From: Streptococcus ictaluri 707-05
GTDB taxonomy: Bacteria; Bacillota; Bacilli; Lactobacillales; Streptococcaceae
Direction: 5' to 3'
DNA length: 64,000 bases
Assembly (NCBI RefSeq): GCF_000188015.2
Contig: NZ_AEUX02000005.1
Location: 186,001 to 250,000, forward strand
The notes beneath the pieces were generated by a model. That model was not told the DNA's origin. It was given only the letters and a program-made list of their open reading frames with translations, and ran no database searches. The position numbers and the translations under genes are program-made. How positions within the stretch are numbered: position 1 is the first letter of the stretch; the number at the start of each line of letters is the position of its first letter. Of the stretch, positions 25,963 to 36,644 are shown piece after piece.

Positions 25963-26610
25963 CTAGTTGGCTTGAGCCCATTTACGCGCCAAGCGTCTTG
26001 AAAAGAGTGAAATCATAAAGTTGATAACAAAATAAATAGCTGTAATCAGGAGATAGAGAGCAAAAACCTCTTTGGCTTCAAAGTAACGTCCCATAAGAAT
26101 TTGACTTTTTCCAAATAGTTCTTGAATAGCGATAACGGAGTAAAGAAGAGAGGTGTCTTTGATGACCGTTACGAATTGAGAAATAATGGCTGGTAACATC
26201 TTACGAAAAGCTTGTGGAAAAACGATATGGACAAAAACTTGAAGATGAGTCATTCCCTGTGACAGCCCGGCTTCAGTTTGCCCATGAGCCACGCCATTTA
26301 GGCCACCACGGATAATTTCAGCTAAAGCCGCAGAAGTAAAGACAGTGAATGAGGTAATACCAGCAGGAGTTGATTTCATTTGAAAAACAAGGAAAATGAT
26401 AAATATCCACAAGAGGTTGGGAACATTTCTAACAAATTCAATGTAAATGCTAGCTAAGATTCTAAGAAATTTTTGCTTGCCGTTTCGCATAACAGCCAAT
26501 AAGGTACCAAACAAGGTTGATAAGAGAATGGAAACAAAGGAAATGTAAAGGGTCAAGCCTAATCCTTCTAAGATAAAAGAAAGATTTGTAGTTGTGAATA
26601 AGTGTGACAT
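25963..26610 (-). CDS. Polar amino-acid ABC transporter permease 2
   Basis: The 215-residue HisM-type permease has about five membrane segments and the EAA loop for ATPase contact, AALAEIIRGGLNGVAHGQTEAGLSQG. It is last in a four-gene operon (ATPase, binding protein, permease 1, permease 2), starting 15 bases after permease 1. Together the two permeases form the channel of a glutamine/glutamate-type importer; the exact substrate is not decided by sequence. Confidence 0.9.
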   Translation of the reverse strand: MSHLFTTTNLSFILEGLGLTLYISFVSILLSTLFGTLLAVMRNGKQKFLRILASIYIEFVRNVPNLLWIFIIFLVFQMKSTPAGITSFTVFTSAALAEIIRGGLNGVAHGQTEAGLSQGMTHLQVFVHIVFPQAFRKMLPAIISQFVTVIKDTSLLYSVIAIQELFGKSQILMGRYFEAKEVFALYLLITAIYFVINFMISLFSRRLARKWAQAN

Positions 26611-26625
26611 GCGTCTTTCTCCTTC

Positions 26626-27327
26626 CTATAAAGAGTAGGTTTTTTTATTACTTTCTTCCTTGTGTCTTGCCCAAGTAGCTAGCGGGAAGCACATGGTGAA
26701 GTAAAGTAGGGCAGCGCCAGCAAAAGCAGGGACGTAATGAGTCGTATCATAAGCCCAGGCTTTAGCTGTAAACATAATATCTGCCCCTGAAATAATAGCG
26801 ACAATAGAGGTGTTTTTAATCAAGTTAACGACTTGGTTGGTCATTGGAGGTAAAATGGTGCGTAAGGCTTGTGGAAGCACAATCATGGACATGGTCTGAT
26901 AATAGGTTAATCCTTGACTTAAAGCCGCTTCGGTTTGTCCTTTTGGAACAGCTTCAATACCAGAACGGATAACCTCAGCGATATAGGCTCCGTGATAGAT
27001 TCCCACACAAAGAACAGCTGTCATAAAGGTTGATATCATAATATAGCTATCTGAGATAATAGCCAATCCATAATAAATAAAGACAAATTGAACCAGTAAG
27101 GGGGTATTTTGATAGGCTTCAACATAAATACGAGCTAAAAAGCGTAAGCTTTTGTGTTTACTTGAAGACATAGCACCAAAAATCGTACCTAATAGAAGTG
27201 CTAATAAGAGTGCACAGGCAGAAATAGCTAAGGTGTAGCCAAAGGCTTTAACAAATAAGCTAGAGTGCTCAAAGAAGGCTATCCATCTTGACAAGGCAAA
27301 TGGACTTGTTGTCAGTGTCATCGTCAT
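26626..27327 (-). CDS. Polar amino-acid ABC transporter permease 1
   Basis: The 233-residue HisM-type permease has the EAA loop GAYIAEVIRSGIEAVPKGQTEAALSQG and about five membrane helices. It follows the binding-protein gene by 13 bases. It probably pairs with the next permease as a heterodimer. Confidence 0.9.
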   Translation of the reverse strand: MTMTLTTSPFALSRWIAFFEHSSLFVKAFGYTLAISACALLLALLLGTIFGAMSSSKHKSLRFLARIYVEAYQNTPLLVQFVFIYYGLAIISDSYIMISTFMTAVLCVGIYHGAYIAEVIRSGIEAVPKGQTEAALSQGLTYYQTMSMIVLPQALRTILPPMTNQVVNLIKNTSIVAIISGADIMFTAKAWAYDTTHYVPAFAGAALLYFTMCFPLATWARHKEESNKKTYSL

Positions 27328-27340
27328 AAGTGCTCCTTTC

Positions 27341-28156
27341 TTAATGTTTTGCTTTAGCTGGCTTGAGATGGTGGGTGCGATAAATTTTATCTAAAGTCCC
27401 ATCTTTGGACCATTGGTTAATTAGGCTATTGATGTAACGTGTCAAGTCATGCTTGTCTTTTTTACTGGCGATCCCATAGGCTTGCTGATTAAAGCCATCT
27501 GTTAGAATTTTGGTTTTCTTGCTGGTATAACCTGTCAAAATCGATTTATCAACTGAAAAGGCAGCGATACGTTTTGAATATAGGGAAATAGCCAGTTCTG
27601 GGTAGGAACCTAGTTGCGTAAAGGAAAAATTAAGGCCATGCTCTTTTCCATAGGCTTCGATAGCTGTTTTGGTAGTGGAACCTTGAGCTACCCCGATGAC
27701 TTTACCATCCAAGTCTTTGATGGATGTGATATGACTGTCTTTATTAACTAAAAAACCGACCTCATCTAAATAATAAGGCTTTGAAAAGGAATAGTTTTTC
27801 TGACGTTCTGGTGTAATGGTATAGGTAGCGATAATCATATCTAATTGCCCGTTATCCAAGAGAGCTTCACGGGTTTGAGCAGTAACAGCCGTAAATTCTG
27901 GTTTGACTTTCAAAGAAGCTGCAATTTTTCTGGCGATATCAACTTCCATACCTTCATAACTTTTACTATCAGCACTGTAATAGCCGAAATTAGGAACATC
28001 TTGTTTGACACCAACGCGAAGGACGCCTGATTTTTTAACATCTTTGATAGCTTTAGTATTTGACAGGTGGCTTAAATCGGCATGGACTTTAGCCTGAGAA
28101 AAAGTCAAGACGAAAAAAGCCATCAAAAAGGCTAAAATGGTTTTTTTTCTCATCAT
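27341..28156 (-). CDS. Amino-acid ABC transporter substrate-binding protein without a lipobox
   Basis: The 271-residue family 3 solute-binding protein has a signal peptide ([19 protein letters not shown]) with a likely cut at KVHA-DLS. There is no Cys in the signal region, so it is not a lipoprotein, unlike most Gram-positive binding proteins. The fold motifs are [28 protein letters not shown] and [13 protein letters not shown]. It would feed the HisM-type permeases. Without a lipid anchor it must stay near the membrane through an uncleaved signal, the permease, or the wall. It overlaps the ATPase stop by four bases. Confidence 0.88.
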   Translation of the reverse strand: MMRKKTILAFLMAFFVLTFSQAKVHADLSHLSNTKAIKDVKKSGVLRVGVKQDVPNFGYYSADSKSYEGMEVDIARKIAASLKVKPEFTAVTAQTREALLDNGQLDMIIATYTITPERQKNYSFSKPYYLDEVGFLVNKDSHITSIKDLDGKVIGVAQGSTTKTAIEAYGKEHGLNFSFTQLGSYPELAISLYSKRIAAFSVDKSILTGYTSKKTKILTDGFNQQAYGIASKKDKHDLTRYINSLINQWSKDGTLDKIYRTHHLKPAKAKH

Positions 28157-28953
28157 ATCTTAGCCTCCATTGCTTGTTTACGCTCTTTCTTTTTAGCTTG
28201 AACGCGGTCGCTAGTATGATTGATAATTTTGCTTAAAAATTGTTGAGCTCTAGGTTCTTTAGGATGATCAAAGAAGCCAGCTACATCTGTAGTATCTTCT
28301 AAAATCTCACCATCAGCCATGAAGATGATACGATCTGCCACCTCACGCGCAAAGCCCATTTCGTGCGTCACTACCACCATGTTCATCCCATCAGCAGCAA
28401 GGTTTTGCATAACGGCAAGAACATCACCGATGGTTTCTGGATCAAGAGCAGAAGTCGGCTCATCAAAGAGTAAGAGTTCTGGGGTCATAGCTAATCCGCG
28501 TGCAATAGCAATACGCTGTTTCTGACCACCAGATAGCATAGAAGGGAAAGAATCTTTTCGATCCCACATGTTAACGAAGGTTAAGTATTTTTCTGCTCTT
28601 TCAATAGCTTCTGCCTTTGATAGACCAAGAACCTTGATAGGGGCTAACGTTACATTTTCTAACACAGTTTTATGCGGGTAAAGATTGAAGTGTTGGAAAA
28701 CCATTCCTACTTCTTTACGTAGCTGCACCAAATCTTTTGATGAAGCGTTGACCAACTCAATACCGTCTACTTTCAAGCCTCCTGTTTCAATCGTTTCAAG
28801 AGCATTGATAGTGCGAATTAAGGTTGATTTTCCTGATCCAGAAGGCCCTAATAGAACAACAACTTGTCCTTTTTCGATACTGAGATTGATATTTTTTAGT
28901 GCGTGAAAATCACCATAGTACTTTTCAACATTTTTAAATTCAATAAGTGGCAT
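28153..28953 (-). CDS. Polar amino-acid ABC transporter ATPase
   Basis: The 266-residue GlnQ-type ATPase has Walker [11 protein letters not shown]-loop [13 protein letters not shown], signature [16 protein letters not shown], Walker [14 protein letters not shown] and H-loop [10 protein letters not shown] basic tail of about 20 residues ([16 protein letters not shown]) extends beyond the usual end. It is first in the operon, with GGAGA before the ATG. Confidence 0.92.
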   Translation of the reverse strand: MPLIEFKNVEKYYGDFHALKNINLSIEKGQVVVLLGPSGSGKSTLIRTINALETIETGGLKVDGIELVNASSKDLVQLRKEVGMVFQHFNLYPHKTVLENVTLAPIKVLGLSKAEAIERAEKYLTFVNMWDRKDSFPSMLSGGQKQRIAIARGLAMTPELLLFDEPTSALDPETIGDVLAVMQNLAADGMNMVVVTHEMGFAREVADRIIFMADGEILEDTTDVAGFFDHPKEPRAQQFLSKIINHTSDRVQAKKKERKQAMEAKI

Positions 28954-29091
28954 AAGAGTCTCCTTTGTGAATTATGTTATATTTTCTGACATAATAATGA
29001 GTGTCTTATTTTATCATAGGTAACTATTCTTGTCAATATTGTCTGAAAATTTAGATTTCATAGAGCTTTACCTGTCCCATATAGCAGTAAA

Positions 29092-29121
29092 TTGTCAATT
29101 AAATAAAATTTTTGGTATAAT
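29092..29121 (+). promoter_or_regulatory. vicRKX promoter
   Basis: TTGTCA (29092-29097), an 18-base spacer and TATAAT (29116-29121) lie about 110 bases before vicR. The remaining gap to the divergent ABC operon (28954-29091) is AT-rich with nothing else obvious. Confidence 0.65.
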
Positions 29122-29227
29122 CATTAAGACATTAAATGATAGAAAGCAACCTACTTTAAATCTTATCATGATTAAGGGATAAGACACCAAAATAAAGCTT
29201 ATAGAAAAACTTTCTGAGGTATAACAA

Positions 29228-29938
29228 ATGAAAAAGATACTTATTGTCGATGATGAAAAACCAATTTCTGACATTATTAAGTTTAATTTAACAAAAGAAG
29301 GCTATGACATTATTACTGCCTTTGATGGTCGTGAAGCAGTCACTGCTTTTGAAGAAGAAAAACCTGATTTAATTATATTGGACCTCATGTTGCCAGAGTT
29401 GGATGGCTTGGAAGTAGCTAAAGAGATTCGCAAGACAAGTCATATTCCAATTATCATGTTATCTGCCAAAGATAGTGAATTTGATAAGGTCATCGGCCTT
29501 GAAATTGGAGCTGATGACTATGTCACAAAACCCTTTTCAAATCGTGAGCTCTTAGCGCGTGTCAAAGCTCATTTACGTCGTACAGAAACCATAGAAACTG
29601 CAGTAGCAGAAGAAAATGCTTCTTCTGGGTCACAAGAGCTGACTATCGGCAACTTACAAATCTTGCCAGGTGCTTTTGTGGCTAAAAAACACGGTCAAGA
29701 GGTTGAATTAACTCATCGTGAGTTTGAATTGCTTCACCATTTGGCTAATCATATGGGGCAGGTAATGACTCGTGAGCACCTTCTTGAGACCGTCTGGGGC
29801 TACGACTATTTTGGAGATGTCAGAACTGTTGATGTGACTGTTCGTCGTCTTCGTGAAAAAATTGAAGACACGCCTAGTCGTCCAGAGTATATCTTGACCA
29901 GACGTGGTGTGGGCTATTACATGAAATCATATGACTAA
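29228..29938 (+). CDS. vicR: Response regulator VicR (WalR)
   Basis: The 236-residue OmpR-family regulator has a receiver domain (phosphoacceptor Asp in [14 protein letters not shown], Lys in [11 protein letters not shown]) and a winged-helix DNA-binding domain ending in [16 protein letters not shown] and TRRGVGYYM. WalR controls peptidoglycan hydrolases and is essential in most streptococci. It overlaps vicK by 8 bases. Confidence 0.96.
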   Translation: MKKILIVDDEKPISDIIKFNLTKEGYDIITAFDGREAVTAFEEEKPDLIILDLMLPELDGLEVAKEIRKTSHIPIIMLSAKDSEFDKVIGLEIGADDYVTKPFSNRELLARVKAHLRRTETIETAVAEENASSGSQELTIGNLQILPGAFVAKKHGQEVELTHREFELLHHLANHMGQVMTREHLLETVWGYDYFGDVRTVDVTVRRLREKIEDTPSRPEYILTRRGVGYYMKSYD

Positions 29939-31283
29939 AGATATCATTGGAAATTTATCAGCTTTTGAACTGGCTATTCTTTTGCTGCTGGTCTTTGTCG
30001 CTTTTTACTTTATTCATCTAGCTGTTAGAGACTATCGGAATGCCCGTATTATTCGTATGATGAGTCATAAGATTCGTAATTTGATTAATGGGCGCTACAC
30101 GGACATGATTAACGAGAAGGCTGACATTGAGCTAATGGAGTTAGCCGATCAATTAAATGATCTTTCAGATGTCTTTCGTTTGACTCATGAAAATCTCGCT
30201 CAAGAAAAAAACCGTCTGGCTAGCATTTTGGCCTATATGTCAGACGGTGTTTTAGCGACTGACCGCTCAGGTAAGATTATCATGATTAATGAAACGGCTC
30301 AAAAGCAACTTAACTTGACGCGAGAACACGCGCTTGAGAAAAATATTACGGACTTGTTAGATAGCGACTCACCTTATAGTTACCGTGATTTGGTCTCCAA
30401 AACGCCTGTGGTGACGCTTAATGGGCGTAACGAGATGGGAGAATTTGTTTCACTTCGCTTACGGTTTGCTTTAAACCGTCGAGAGAGTGGTTTTATTTCA
30501 GGTCTTGTTGTGGTACTACATGATACAACCGAACAAGAAAAAGAAGAACGGGAACGTCGACTTTTTGTTTCCAATGTAAGTCACGAGTTACGTACCCCAC
30601 TAACTTCTGTTAAATCTTATTTAGAAGCTTTGGATGAGGGAGCTTTAAAAGAGGACATCGCGCCTAGCTTTATCAAAGTATCTCTGGATGAGACTAATCG
30701 TATGATGCGTATGATTTCAGATCTTTTGAATTTGTCTCGGATTGATAATAAAGTCACCCAGTTGTCCGTAGAGATGACTAACTTTACTGCTTTTATGACC
30801 TCAATTTTGAATCGATTTGATTTGGTCAAAAGTCAGCACACCCTTTCTGATAAAGCTTATGAGATTGTTAGGGATTATCCGATCACTTCAGTCTGGTTAG
30901 AAATCGATAACGATAAAATGACGCAAGTGATTGAAAATATCTTAAACAATGCGATTAAATATTCACCAGACGGTGGTAAGATTACAGTTAGAATGAAAGC
31001 GACTGATACCCAGCTGATTATATCCATTTCAGATCAAGGACTTGGGATTCCAAAGAAAGATTTGCCTCTTATTTTTGACCGATTTTATCGGGTTGATAAA
31101 GCCAGAAGTCGCGCACAAGGTGGTACTGGGCTAGGTCTAGCTATCGCTAAAGAAATTATTAAGCAGCATCACGGCTTTATATGGGCTAAAAGTGATTATG
31201 GCAAAGGGTCAACCTTTACCATTGTGCTTCCTTATGAAAAAGATGCTGCCATTTATGATGAATGGGAGGACGATATAGATTAA
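29931..31283 (+). CDS. vicK: Sensor histidine kinase VicK (WalK)
   Basis: The 450-residue kinase is the streptococcal form with one membrane helix ([22 protein letters not shown]) and almost no external loop. A HAMP-like linker, a PAS domain (about 95-200, [19 protein letters not shown]) and a kinase core follow. The core has the H-box [13 protein letters not shown]-box [11 protein letters not shown]1 DQGLGIP and G2 [11 protein letters not shown]. It phosphorylates VicR. Start and stop overlap both neighbours in the operon. Confidence 0.96.
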   Translation: MTKDIIGNLSAFELAILLLLVFVAFYFIHLAVRDYRNARIIRMMSHKIRNLINGRYTDMINEKADIELMELADQLNDLSDVFRLTHENLAQEKNRLASILAYMSDGVLATDRSGKIIMINETAQKQLNLTREHALEKNITDLLDSDSPYSYRDLVSKTPVVTLNGRNEMGEFVSLRLRFALNRRESGFISGLVVVLHDTTEQEKEERERRLFVSNVSHELRTPLTSVKSYLEALDEGALKEDIAPSFIKVSLDETNRMMRMISDLLNLSRIDNKVTQLSVEMTNFTAFMTSILNRFDLVKSQHTLSDKAYEIVRDYPITSVWLEIDNDKMTQVIENILNNAIKYSPDGGKITVRMKATDTQLIISISDQGLGIPKKDLPLIFDRFYRVDKARSRAQGGTGLGLAIAKEIIKQHHGFIWAKSDYGKGSTFTIVLPYEKDAAIYDEWEDDID

Positions 31284-31286
31284 TTG

Positions 31287-32096
31287 ATGACTGAAAAAGG
31301 CTTTAAATATAGCGTGCTTGCTTCTGGGTCGACAGGAAACTGTTTTTATCTAGAAACACCGAAAAAGCGTCTCTTGATTGATGCTGGTTTGACGGGGAAG
31401 AAAATCACCAGCTTACTAGCAGAAATCGATCGTAAACCAGAGGATTTAGACGCTATCCTCATCACGCATGAGCATTCGGATCATATCAAGGGTATTGGAG
31501 TATTGGCAAGAAAGTACCATTTGGATGTTTATGCTAATGAAAAAACCTGGCAGATGATTGAAAGTCGCCAGATGATTGGTAAAATCGATAGCTCTCAAAA
31601 ACATGTCTTTCAACGTGATAAGGTCATGACCTTTGGTGATATTGATATCGAAAGTTTTGGTGTGAGCCATGACGCTGCTGATCCCCAATTTTACCGCATG
31701 ATGAAGGATAACAAGTCTTTTGTCATGTTGACAGATACGGGTTATGTTAGTGATCGCATGACAGGTATTATCGAAAATGCAGATGGTTATTTAATTGAAT
31801 CTAACCATGATATCGAAATTTTACGGTCGGGCTCCTATCCATGGAGCTTAAAACAGAGAATCTTATCTGACATGGGACACTTGTCTAATGAAGATGGAGC
31901 GGGAGCTATGATTATAAGTCTTGGTAATAAAACCAAGAAAATTTATTTAGGTCACTTGAGTAAAGAAAACAATATCAAAGAATTGGCTCACATGACCATG
32001 GTTAATCAACTAGCGCAGGCAGACTTAGCTGTCGGTACTGACTTTACAGTGCACGATACATCACCAGATACAGCTTGTCCTTTGTCTGATATTTGA
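31287..32096 (+). CDS. vicX: Metallo-beta-lactamase-fold protein VicX (YycJ)
   Basis: The 269-residue protein belongs to the WalJ/YycJ family. SVLASGSTGNCFYLE starts the fold and the metal motif is ITHEHSDHIKG. LIESNHDIE follows, then the later His (DMGHLSNEDG). It is usually the third gene of vicRKX and is linked to DNA replication/cell-division coordination or exonuclease activity. I choose ATG 31287 over TTG 31284, which is one codon earlier. Confidence 0.93.
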   Translation: MTEKGFKYSVLASGSTGNCFYLETPKKRLLIDAGLTGKKITSLLAEIDRKPEDLDAILITHEHSDHIKGIGVLARKYHLDVYANEKTWQMIESRQMIGKIDSSQKHVFQRDKVMTFGDIDIESFGVSHDAADPQFYRMMKDNKSFVMLTDTGYVSDRMTGIIENADGYLIESNHDIEILRSGSYPWSLKQRILSDMGHLSNEDGAGAMIISLGNKTKKIYLGHLSKENNIKELAHMTMVNQLAQADLAVGTDFTVHDTSPDTACPLSDI

Positions 32097-32133
32097 TAAG
32101 AGATACTAAAAATATAAGAGAATAAGTAAAATG

Positions 32134-32161
32134 CTCAAGATGGAAAAATCTTGAGTTTTTT
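32134..32161 (+). terminator. Terminator of vicRKX
   Basis: CTCAAGAT / ATCTTGAG with a 6-base loop is followed by T6. Confidence 0.85.
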
Positions 32162-32286
32162 GCATTTATAATAGTCAACATCACTCATCACTATTAATCT
32201 CTTTTCTATTGGAAGTTTTAGGTGTCAATAGCTGTTGAAAAGAAGAGTTCTTTCTATGCTCTTAGTCATTGCCTTGAATTTATGAG

Positions 32287-32332
32287 AAAATCCCCCTTGG
32301 ACTAAGTCTTCTAGGGGATTTTTTGATATAAT
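32287..32332 (+). terminator. Second hairpin with T-run, followed by a -10 box, upstream of rnc
   Basis: AAATCCCC (to 32295) pairs with GGGGATTT (from 32314), followed by more T residues. The 18-base loop itself contains GACTAAGTC. TATAAT at 32327-32332 is a likely -10 for rnc-smc. Between vicX and rnc (32097-32369) I see only these two hairpins. Confidence 0.55.
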
Positions 32333-32369
32333 AGAATGGTCTATTGACCAAAAGAAAAGGAGTTTTTTT

Positions 32370-33062
32370 ATGAAAAAGCTTAAAGAGTTGCTTAAAGAGT
32401 CTTTTGCCATTTCCTTTACTGATAAGAGTTTACTGGAAACGGCGTTTACCCACACTTCTTATGCCAATGAACATCGCCTCCTAAACATTTCACATAATGA
32501 ACGTTTGGAATTTTTAGGAGACGCCGTTCTTCAATTGATTATTTCAGAGTATTTGTTTGATAAATACCCTAAAAAAAACGAAGGTGACATGTCAAAACTG
32601 CGTTCTATGATTGTTCGTGAAGAAAGTTTGGCAGGTTTTTCGCGTTTTTGTTCTTTTGATACCCATATCAAGCTTGGAAAGGGTGAGGAAAAATCGGGTG
32701 GCCGTAATCGTGATATGATTCTAGGCGATCTCTTTGAGGCCTTTTTAGGTGCTCTGCTTTTGGATAAAGGGGTAGATGAAGTGCGACGCTTTTTGAATCA
32801 GGTTATGATTCCTCAAGTTGAGCAGGGAAACTTTGAGAAAGTAAAAGATTATAAAACGTCCCTTCAAGAATTACTTCAGTCTAATGGCGATATTACGATT
32901 GATTATCAAGTGATTAGCGAGAGTGGTCCAGCTCATGCCAAACAGTTTGAAGTTGCTATTTTTGTCAATGATAGCATCATTAGCAAGGGCTTGGGCAAGT
33001 CAAAGAAAATGGCAGAGCAAAATGCTGCTAAAAAAGCGCTGGCTCAACTTAGTGAGGTCTAA
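32370..33062 (+). CDS. rnc: Ribonuclease III
   Basis: The 230-residue enzyme has the catalytic signature [13 protein letters not shown], the second metal cluster [15 protein letters not shown], and a C-terminal double-stranded RNA-binding domain (about 155-228, [15 protein letters not shown] ... [16 protein letters not shown]). It processes rRNA precursors and structured mRNAs, and in strains with type II CRISPR also tracrRNA duplexes. AAAGGAG precedes the ATG and the stop abuts smc. Confidence 0.96.
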   Translation: MKKLKELLKESFAISFTDKSLLETAFTHTSYANEHRLLNISHNERLEFLGDAVLQLIISEYLFDKYPKKNEGDMSKLRSMIVREESLAGFSRFCSFDTHIKLGKGEEKSGGRNRDMILGDLFEAFLGALLLDKGVDEVRRFLNQVMIPQVEQGNFEKVKDYKTSLQELLQSNGDITIDYQVISESGPAHAKQFEVAIFVNDSIISKGLGKSKKMAEQNAAKKALAQLSEV

Positions 33063-36000
33063 ATGTTTTTAAAAGAAATTGAAATGCAAGGCTTTAAGTC
33101 TTTTGCTGACAAAACTAAAATTGAGTTTGACAAAGGTGTCACTGCCGTTGTAGGACCAAATGGCTCTGGAAAAAGTAACATCACAGAAAGTTTGAGATGG
33201 GCACTGGGAGAATCCAGTGCCAAAAGTCTTCGTGGCGGTAAAATGCCAGACGTAATTTTCGCGGGAACCCAGAGCAGAAGTCCTCTTAATTATGCTCAAG
33301 TGGCTGTCGTTCTAGATAACTCAGATGCTTTTATCAAAGAAGCCAAAGACGAAATTAGGGTAGAAAGACATATCTATCGTAATGGCGATAGTGATTACTT
33401 GATTGATGGTCGTAAAGTTCGCTTGCGTGATGTTCATGATTTGTTTATGGATACAGGACTTGGACGTGATTCTTTTTCAATTATCTCACAGGGGCGTGTT
33501 GAGGAGATTTTTAACAGTAAGCCTGAAGAAAGACGAGCTATCTTTGAAGAAGCGGCTGGCGTTTTAAAATACAAAACACGCAAAAAAGAAACGCAAAGTA
33601 AATTAAACCAAACACAGGATAACTTGGATCGTCTGGATGACATCATTTATGAACTAGAAAATCAAGTTGGTCCTTTAAAGAAGCAAGCAGAAGTGGCAAA
33701 GACCTTTCTGTCTTTGGATGCTCACCGTAAGCAATTACAACTCGATATTTTGGTAACAGATATTGCTTTAGATCATCAACAGCAAGAAGAAACTAATCGT
33801 GATTTAGAGTCTCTCAAAAATGATTTAAAGGACTATTATGCTAAGCGTGAAGCTATGGAAGCTGAGCACCAAAGGCTTAAAAGAAAACGTCAGGATTTGT
33901 CTCATGAGTCTAATCGTAAGCAAGAACAGCTTTTAGAATTGACTACACTTTTGTCAGAACTTGAAAAACAGATTCAAAAGCTTACCTTTGATAGTCATCA
34001 AAAAGAAGAGAAAAAAGAAGAGGCTAATCAACGCCTTCAAGAACTGCAAGGCCAAGAATCTAAAGTACAAGCCCAACTAAAAGAGCTAGAAGCTAAGGCT
34101 AGTCAAGTCAGTCAAGAACTAGCATCAGTAACCTTACAAATAGAAGATTTGTCTGCACAGTTGGCTAAGTTCTCTAACGATCCTGATCAATTGATTGAAT
34201 CCCTGCGTGAAGATTTTGTCTCCTTAATGCAACAAGAAGCGGATTATTCCAATCGCCTAACAGCTTTACAAGCTCAGCTGGATAAAGAAAATCAAGACCG
34301 AAAAAGTCATGCTCAAGAAGAACATAGCCTTCTTGAAAAAGTAACCTTGCTTGAAGAAGAAGCAAAAATCAGTCAAAAAGCTTTGCAAGAAAGTCAAGCT
34401 CAAGTTAGTACTCTTTTACAGGATTATAAAGCTTTAGATGAGAGCATCAAAGGAGAAGAAGCTGTCTATGAGAAAAAGCAAGAGAAGTACTTTGCCATTT
34501 TGGATCGTAAAAAGGCTAAAGAAGCGAGACAACATAGTCTAAAGTCCATTCAAAAAAGCCATAGCCAATTTTTTGCAGGGGTCAGATCCGTTCTCCAATC
34601 AGCAGACCAACTAGGTGGTATTTTAGGGGCAGTTAGTGAGCACTTGAGTTTTAACAAAGCTTATCAGACAGCTCTTGAAGTGGCCTTGGGAGCTAGTAGC
34701 CAGCATATTATCGTTCAAGATGAAGCAGCTGCTAAAGGCGCTATTGCCTTTCTTAAGCAAAATCGTCAAGGGCGTGCCACTTTCTTGCCATTAACAACGA
34801 TTAAGGGACGTTTTTTAGCTTCCCAGCAACTTAGTCAACTAGCCAACTATCCCGGATTTCTAGGAACGGCAGAGTCTTTAGTGACTTATAACTCAGAGCT
34901 TACAGCGATTTTTCAAAATTTATTAGGAAATACTCTTATTTTTGATACCATTGATCAGGCCAATCAAGCTGCCAAAGCCTTACAATACAAGGTGCGTATT
35001 GTAACCCTAGACGGGACAGAGCTTCGTCCTGGTGGGTCGTTCTCTGGAGGGGCTAATCGCCAAAATAATAGTACCTTTATCAAGCCTGAGTTGGACATGC
35101 TAAAAAAAGAGCTCGACCAATTAGACTTGGATTTAAAAGAGGCTGAAAAAGAAGTGGCAGATTGCCAGCGTCACCTGCATGCTCAAAAAGCAGAGCAGGC
35201 TCAGCTGACCTTAGCTGGTGAAGAAGCGAGATTACTAGAACAAAAACAAGTCTTAGCTTATCAACAAATTGAGGAGCGCTTGAAAGATTCTAAGGCTTTG
35301 TTAGTATTGATGACCGATCAAGATAAAGGGGATCAAAGAGAAAATCTCCTTCTTGAGCAAAAAGAGTTAGAAAATGCTTTGCAAGAATTGGTAGGACAAA
35401 AAGAAAAGCTTAGTCTTGAGATTGCTCACATTAAGGAAAATAAAGATCTGATTAATCAAAAGAAAGAGATCTTAAGTAAAGACTTATCGCAAGCGTGGTT
35501 GAGAGAGCGAGAACTTTTAAGCGAAGGGAAATTTGAAAAGGCCAATCAGGAACGCTTACTTGAAACGCTAGAGCAGATTCAAGATGAGATGGCTGACTTA
35601 GAAGGCTTAGTCCATTATCAAATTAATCAGGAAAGAAGAGAGCAACTTCCTGATTTGCAAAAGCAATTAGCGGATGCCAAGAGTCGCAAGCAAGCAGAAC
35701 AAGAAAGCCTGGTGCAGATTCGTTTTGAAGCAGAAGATTATGATGCGCAGTTGGAAGAACTTGAAGTCAAAATGGCTAAAGAAAGTCAAAAAAATGATAG
35801 TTTTATCCGTCAACAAACCAATTTGGAGACACAGCTAGAGCAGCTTGCTAATCGTTTGCGTCTCCATGCTAGAAGCCTCTCAGAAGATTTTCAAATGAGT
35901 TTAGACCAAGCTAAGGATAAAAGCAATGCCCTTGACAATTTGGAAGTGGCTCGTCAAAATTTACAAGATTTACTCAAACAGATTCGTCTTCTTGGCCCAA

Positions 36001-36608
36001 TTAATAGTGAAGCTATTGCTCAATTTGAAGAAGTGAGTCAACGCCTTGATTTCTTAAATGGTCAAAAAACTGATTTAACCAAAGCTAAAAACATGTTGCT
36101 AGATACTATTGGTAGTATGGATAGCGAGGTTAAGGCACGCTTCAAGGTAACTTATGAAGCTATTCGAGACAGTTTTAAAGAAACCTTTAAGCAGATGTTT
36201 GGTGGAGGAAGTGCTGATTTGATGTTGACAGACGGGGATCTATTATCAGCTGGTATTGAAATCTCCGTTCAACCACCAGGTAAGAAAATTCAATCCTTAA
36301 ACCTTATGTCAGGGGGAGAGAAAGCCTTGTCGGCTTTGGCTTTACTCTTTGCCATTATTCGTGTGAAGACCATTCCTTTTGTTATTTTGGATGAGGTGGA
36401 AGCAGCTCTTGATGAAGCCAATGTCAAACGTTTTGGTGATTACCTCAATCGTTTTGATAAAAACAGTCAATTTATTGTGGTTACTCACCGTAAGGGAACA
36501 ATGGCAGCGGCAGATAGCATTTATGGAATTACCATGCAGGAATCAGGTGTTTCTAAAGTCGTATCTGTCAAATTGAAAGACTCTAAGGAGTTAGACTATT
36601 TATCATAG
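33063..36608 (+). CDS. smc: Chromosome segregation SMC ATPase
   Basis: The 1181-residue protein has the full SMC plan. Walker A is GPNGSGKSN near residue 32, followed by a long coiled coil (about 170-500), a hinge (about 510-660, with QLGGILGAVSEHLSF and RPGGSFSGGANRQN), a second coiled coil, the signature LMSGGEKALSALALL and Walker B PFVILDEVEAALDE. With ScpA and ScpB it organises the nucleoid. It starts directly after rnc, and no terminator separates it from the HAD gene 36 bases downstream. Confidence 0.97.
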   Translation: MFLKEIEMQGFKSFADKTKIEFDKGVTAVVGPNGSGKSNITESLRWALGESSAKSLRGGKMPDVIFAGTQSRSPLNYAQVAVVLDNSDAFIKEAKDEIRVERHIYRNGDSDYLIDGRKVRLRDVHDLFMDTGLGRDSFSIISQGRVEEIFNSKPEERRAIFEEAAGVLKYKTRKKETQSKLNQTQDNLDRLDDIIYELENQVGPLKKQAEVAKTFLSLDAHRKQLQLDILVTDIALDHQQQEETNRDLESLKNDLKDYYAKREAMEAEHQRLKRKRQDLSHESNRKQEQLLELTTLLSELEKQIQKLTFDSHQKEEKKEEANQRLQELQGQESKVQAQLKELEAKASQVSQELASVTLQIEDLSAQLAKFSNDPDQLIESLREDFVSLMQQEADYSNRLTALQAQLDKENQDRKSHAQEEHSLLEKVTLLEEEAKISQKALQESQAQVSTLLQDYKALDESIKGEEAVYEKKQEKYFAILDRKKAKEARQHSLKSIQKSHSQFFAGVRSVLQSADQLGGILGAVSEHLSFNKAYQTALEVALGASSQHIIVQDEAAAKGAIAFLKQNRQGRATFLPLTTIKGRFLASQQLSQLANYPGFLGTAESLVTYNSELTAIFQNLLGNTLIFDTIDQANQAAKALQYKVRIVTLDGTELRPGGSFSGGANRQNNSTFIKPELDMLKKELDQLDLDLKEAEKEVADCQRHLHAQKAEQAQLTLAGEEARLLEQKQVLAYQQIEERLKDSKALLVLMTDQDKGDQRENLLLEQKELENALQELVGQKEKLSLEIAHIKENKDLINQKKEILSKDLSQAWLRERELLSEGKFEKANQERLLETLEQIQDEMADLEGLVHYQINQERREQLPDLQKQLADAKSRKQAEQESLVQIRFEAEDYDAQLEELEVKMAKESQKNDSFIRQQTNLETQLEQLANRLRLHARSLSEDFQMSLDQAKDKSNALDNLEVARQNLQDLLKQIRLLGPINSEAIAQFEEVSQRLDFLNGQKTDLTKAKNMLLDTIGSMDSEVKARFKVTYEAIRDSFKETFKQMFGGGSADLMLTDGDLLSAGIEISVQPPGKKIQSLNLMSGGEKALSALALLFAIIRVKTIPFVILDEVEAALDEANVKRFGDYLNRFDKNSQFIVVTHRKGTMAAADSIYGITMQESGVSKVVSVKLKDSKELDYLS

Positions 36609-36644
36609 TCAAGTCTTTGACGTTATGAAAAGGAAGTAGACAAT

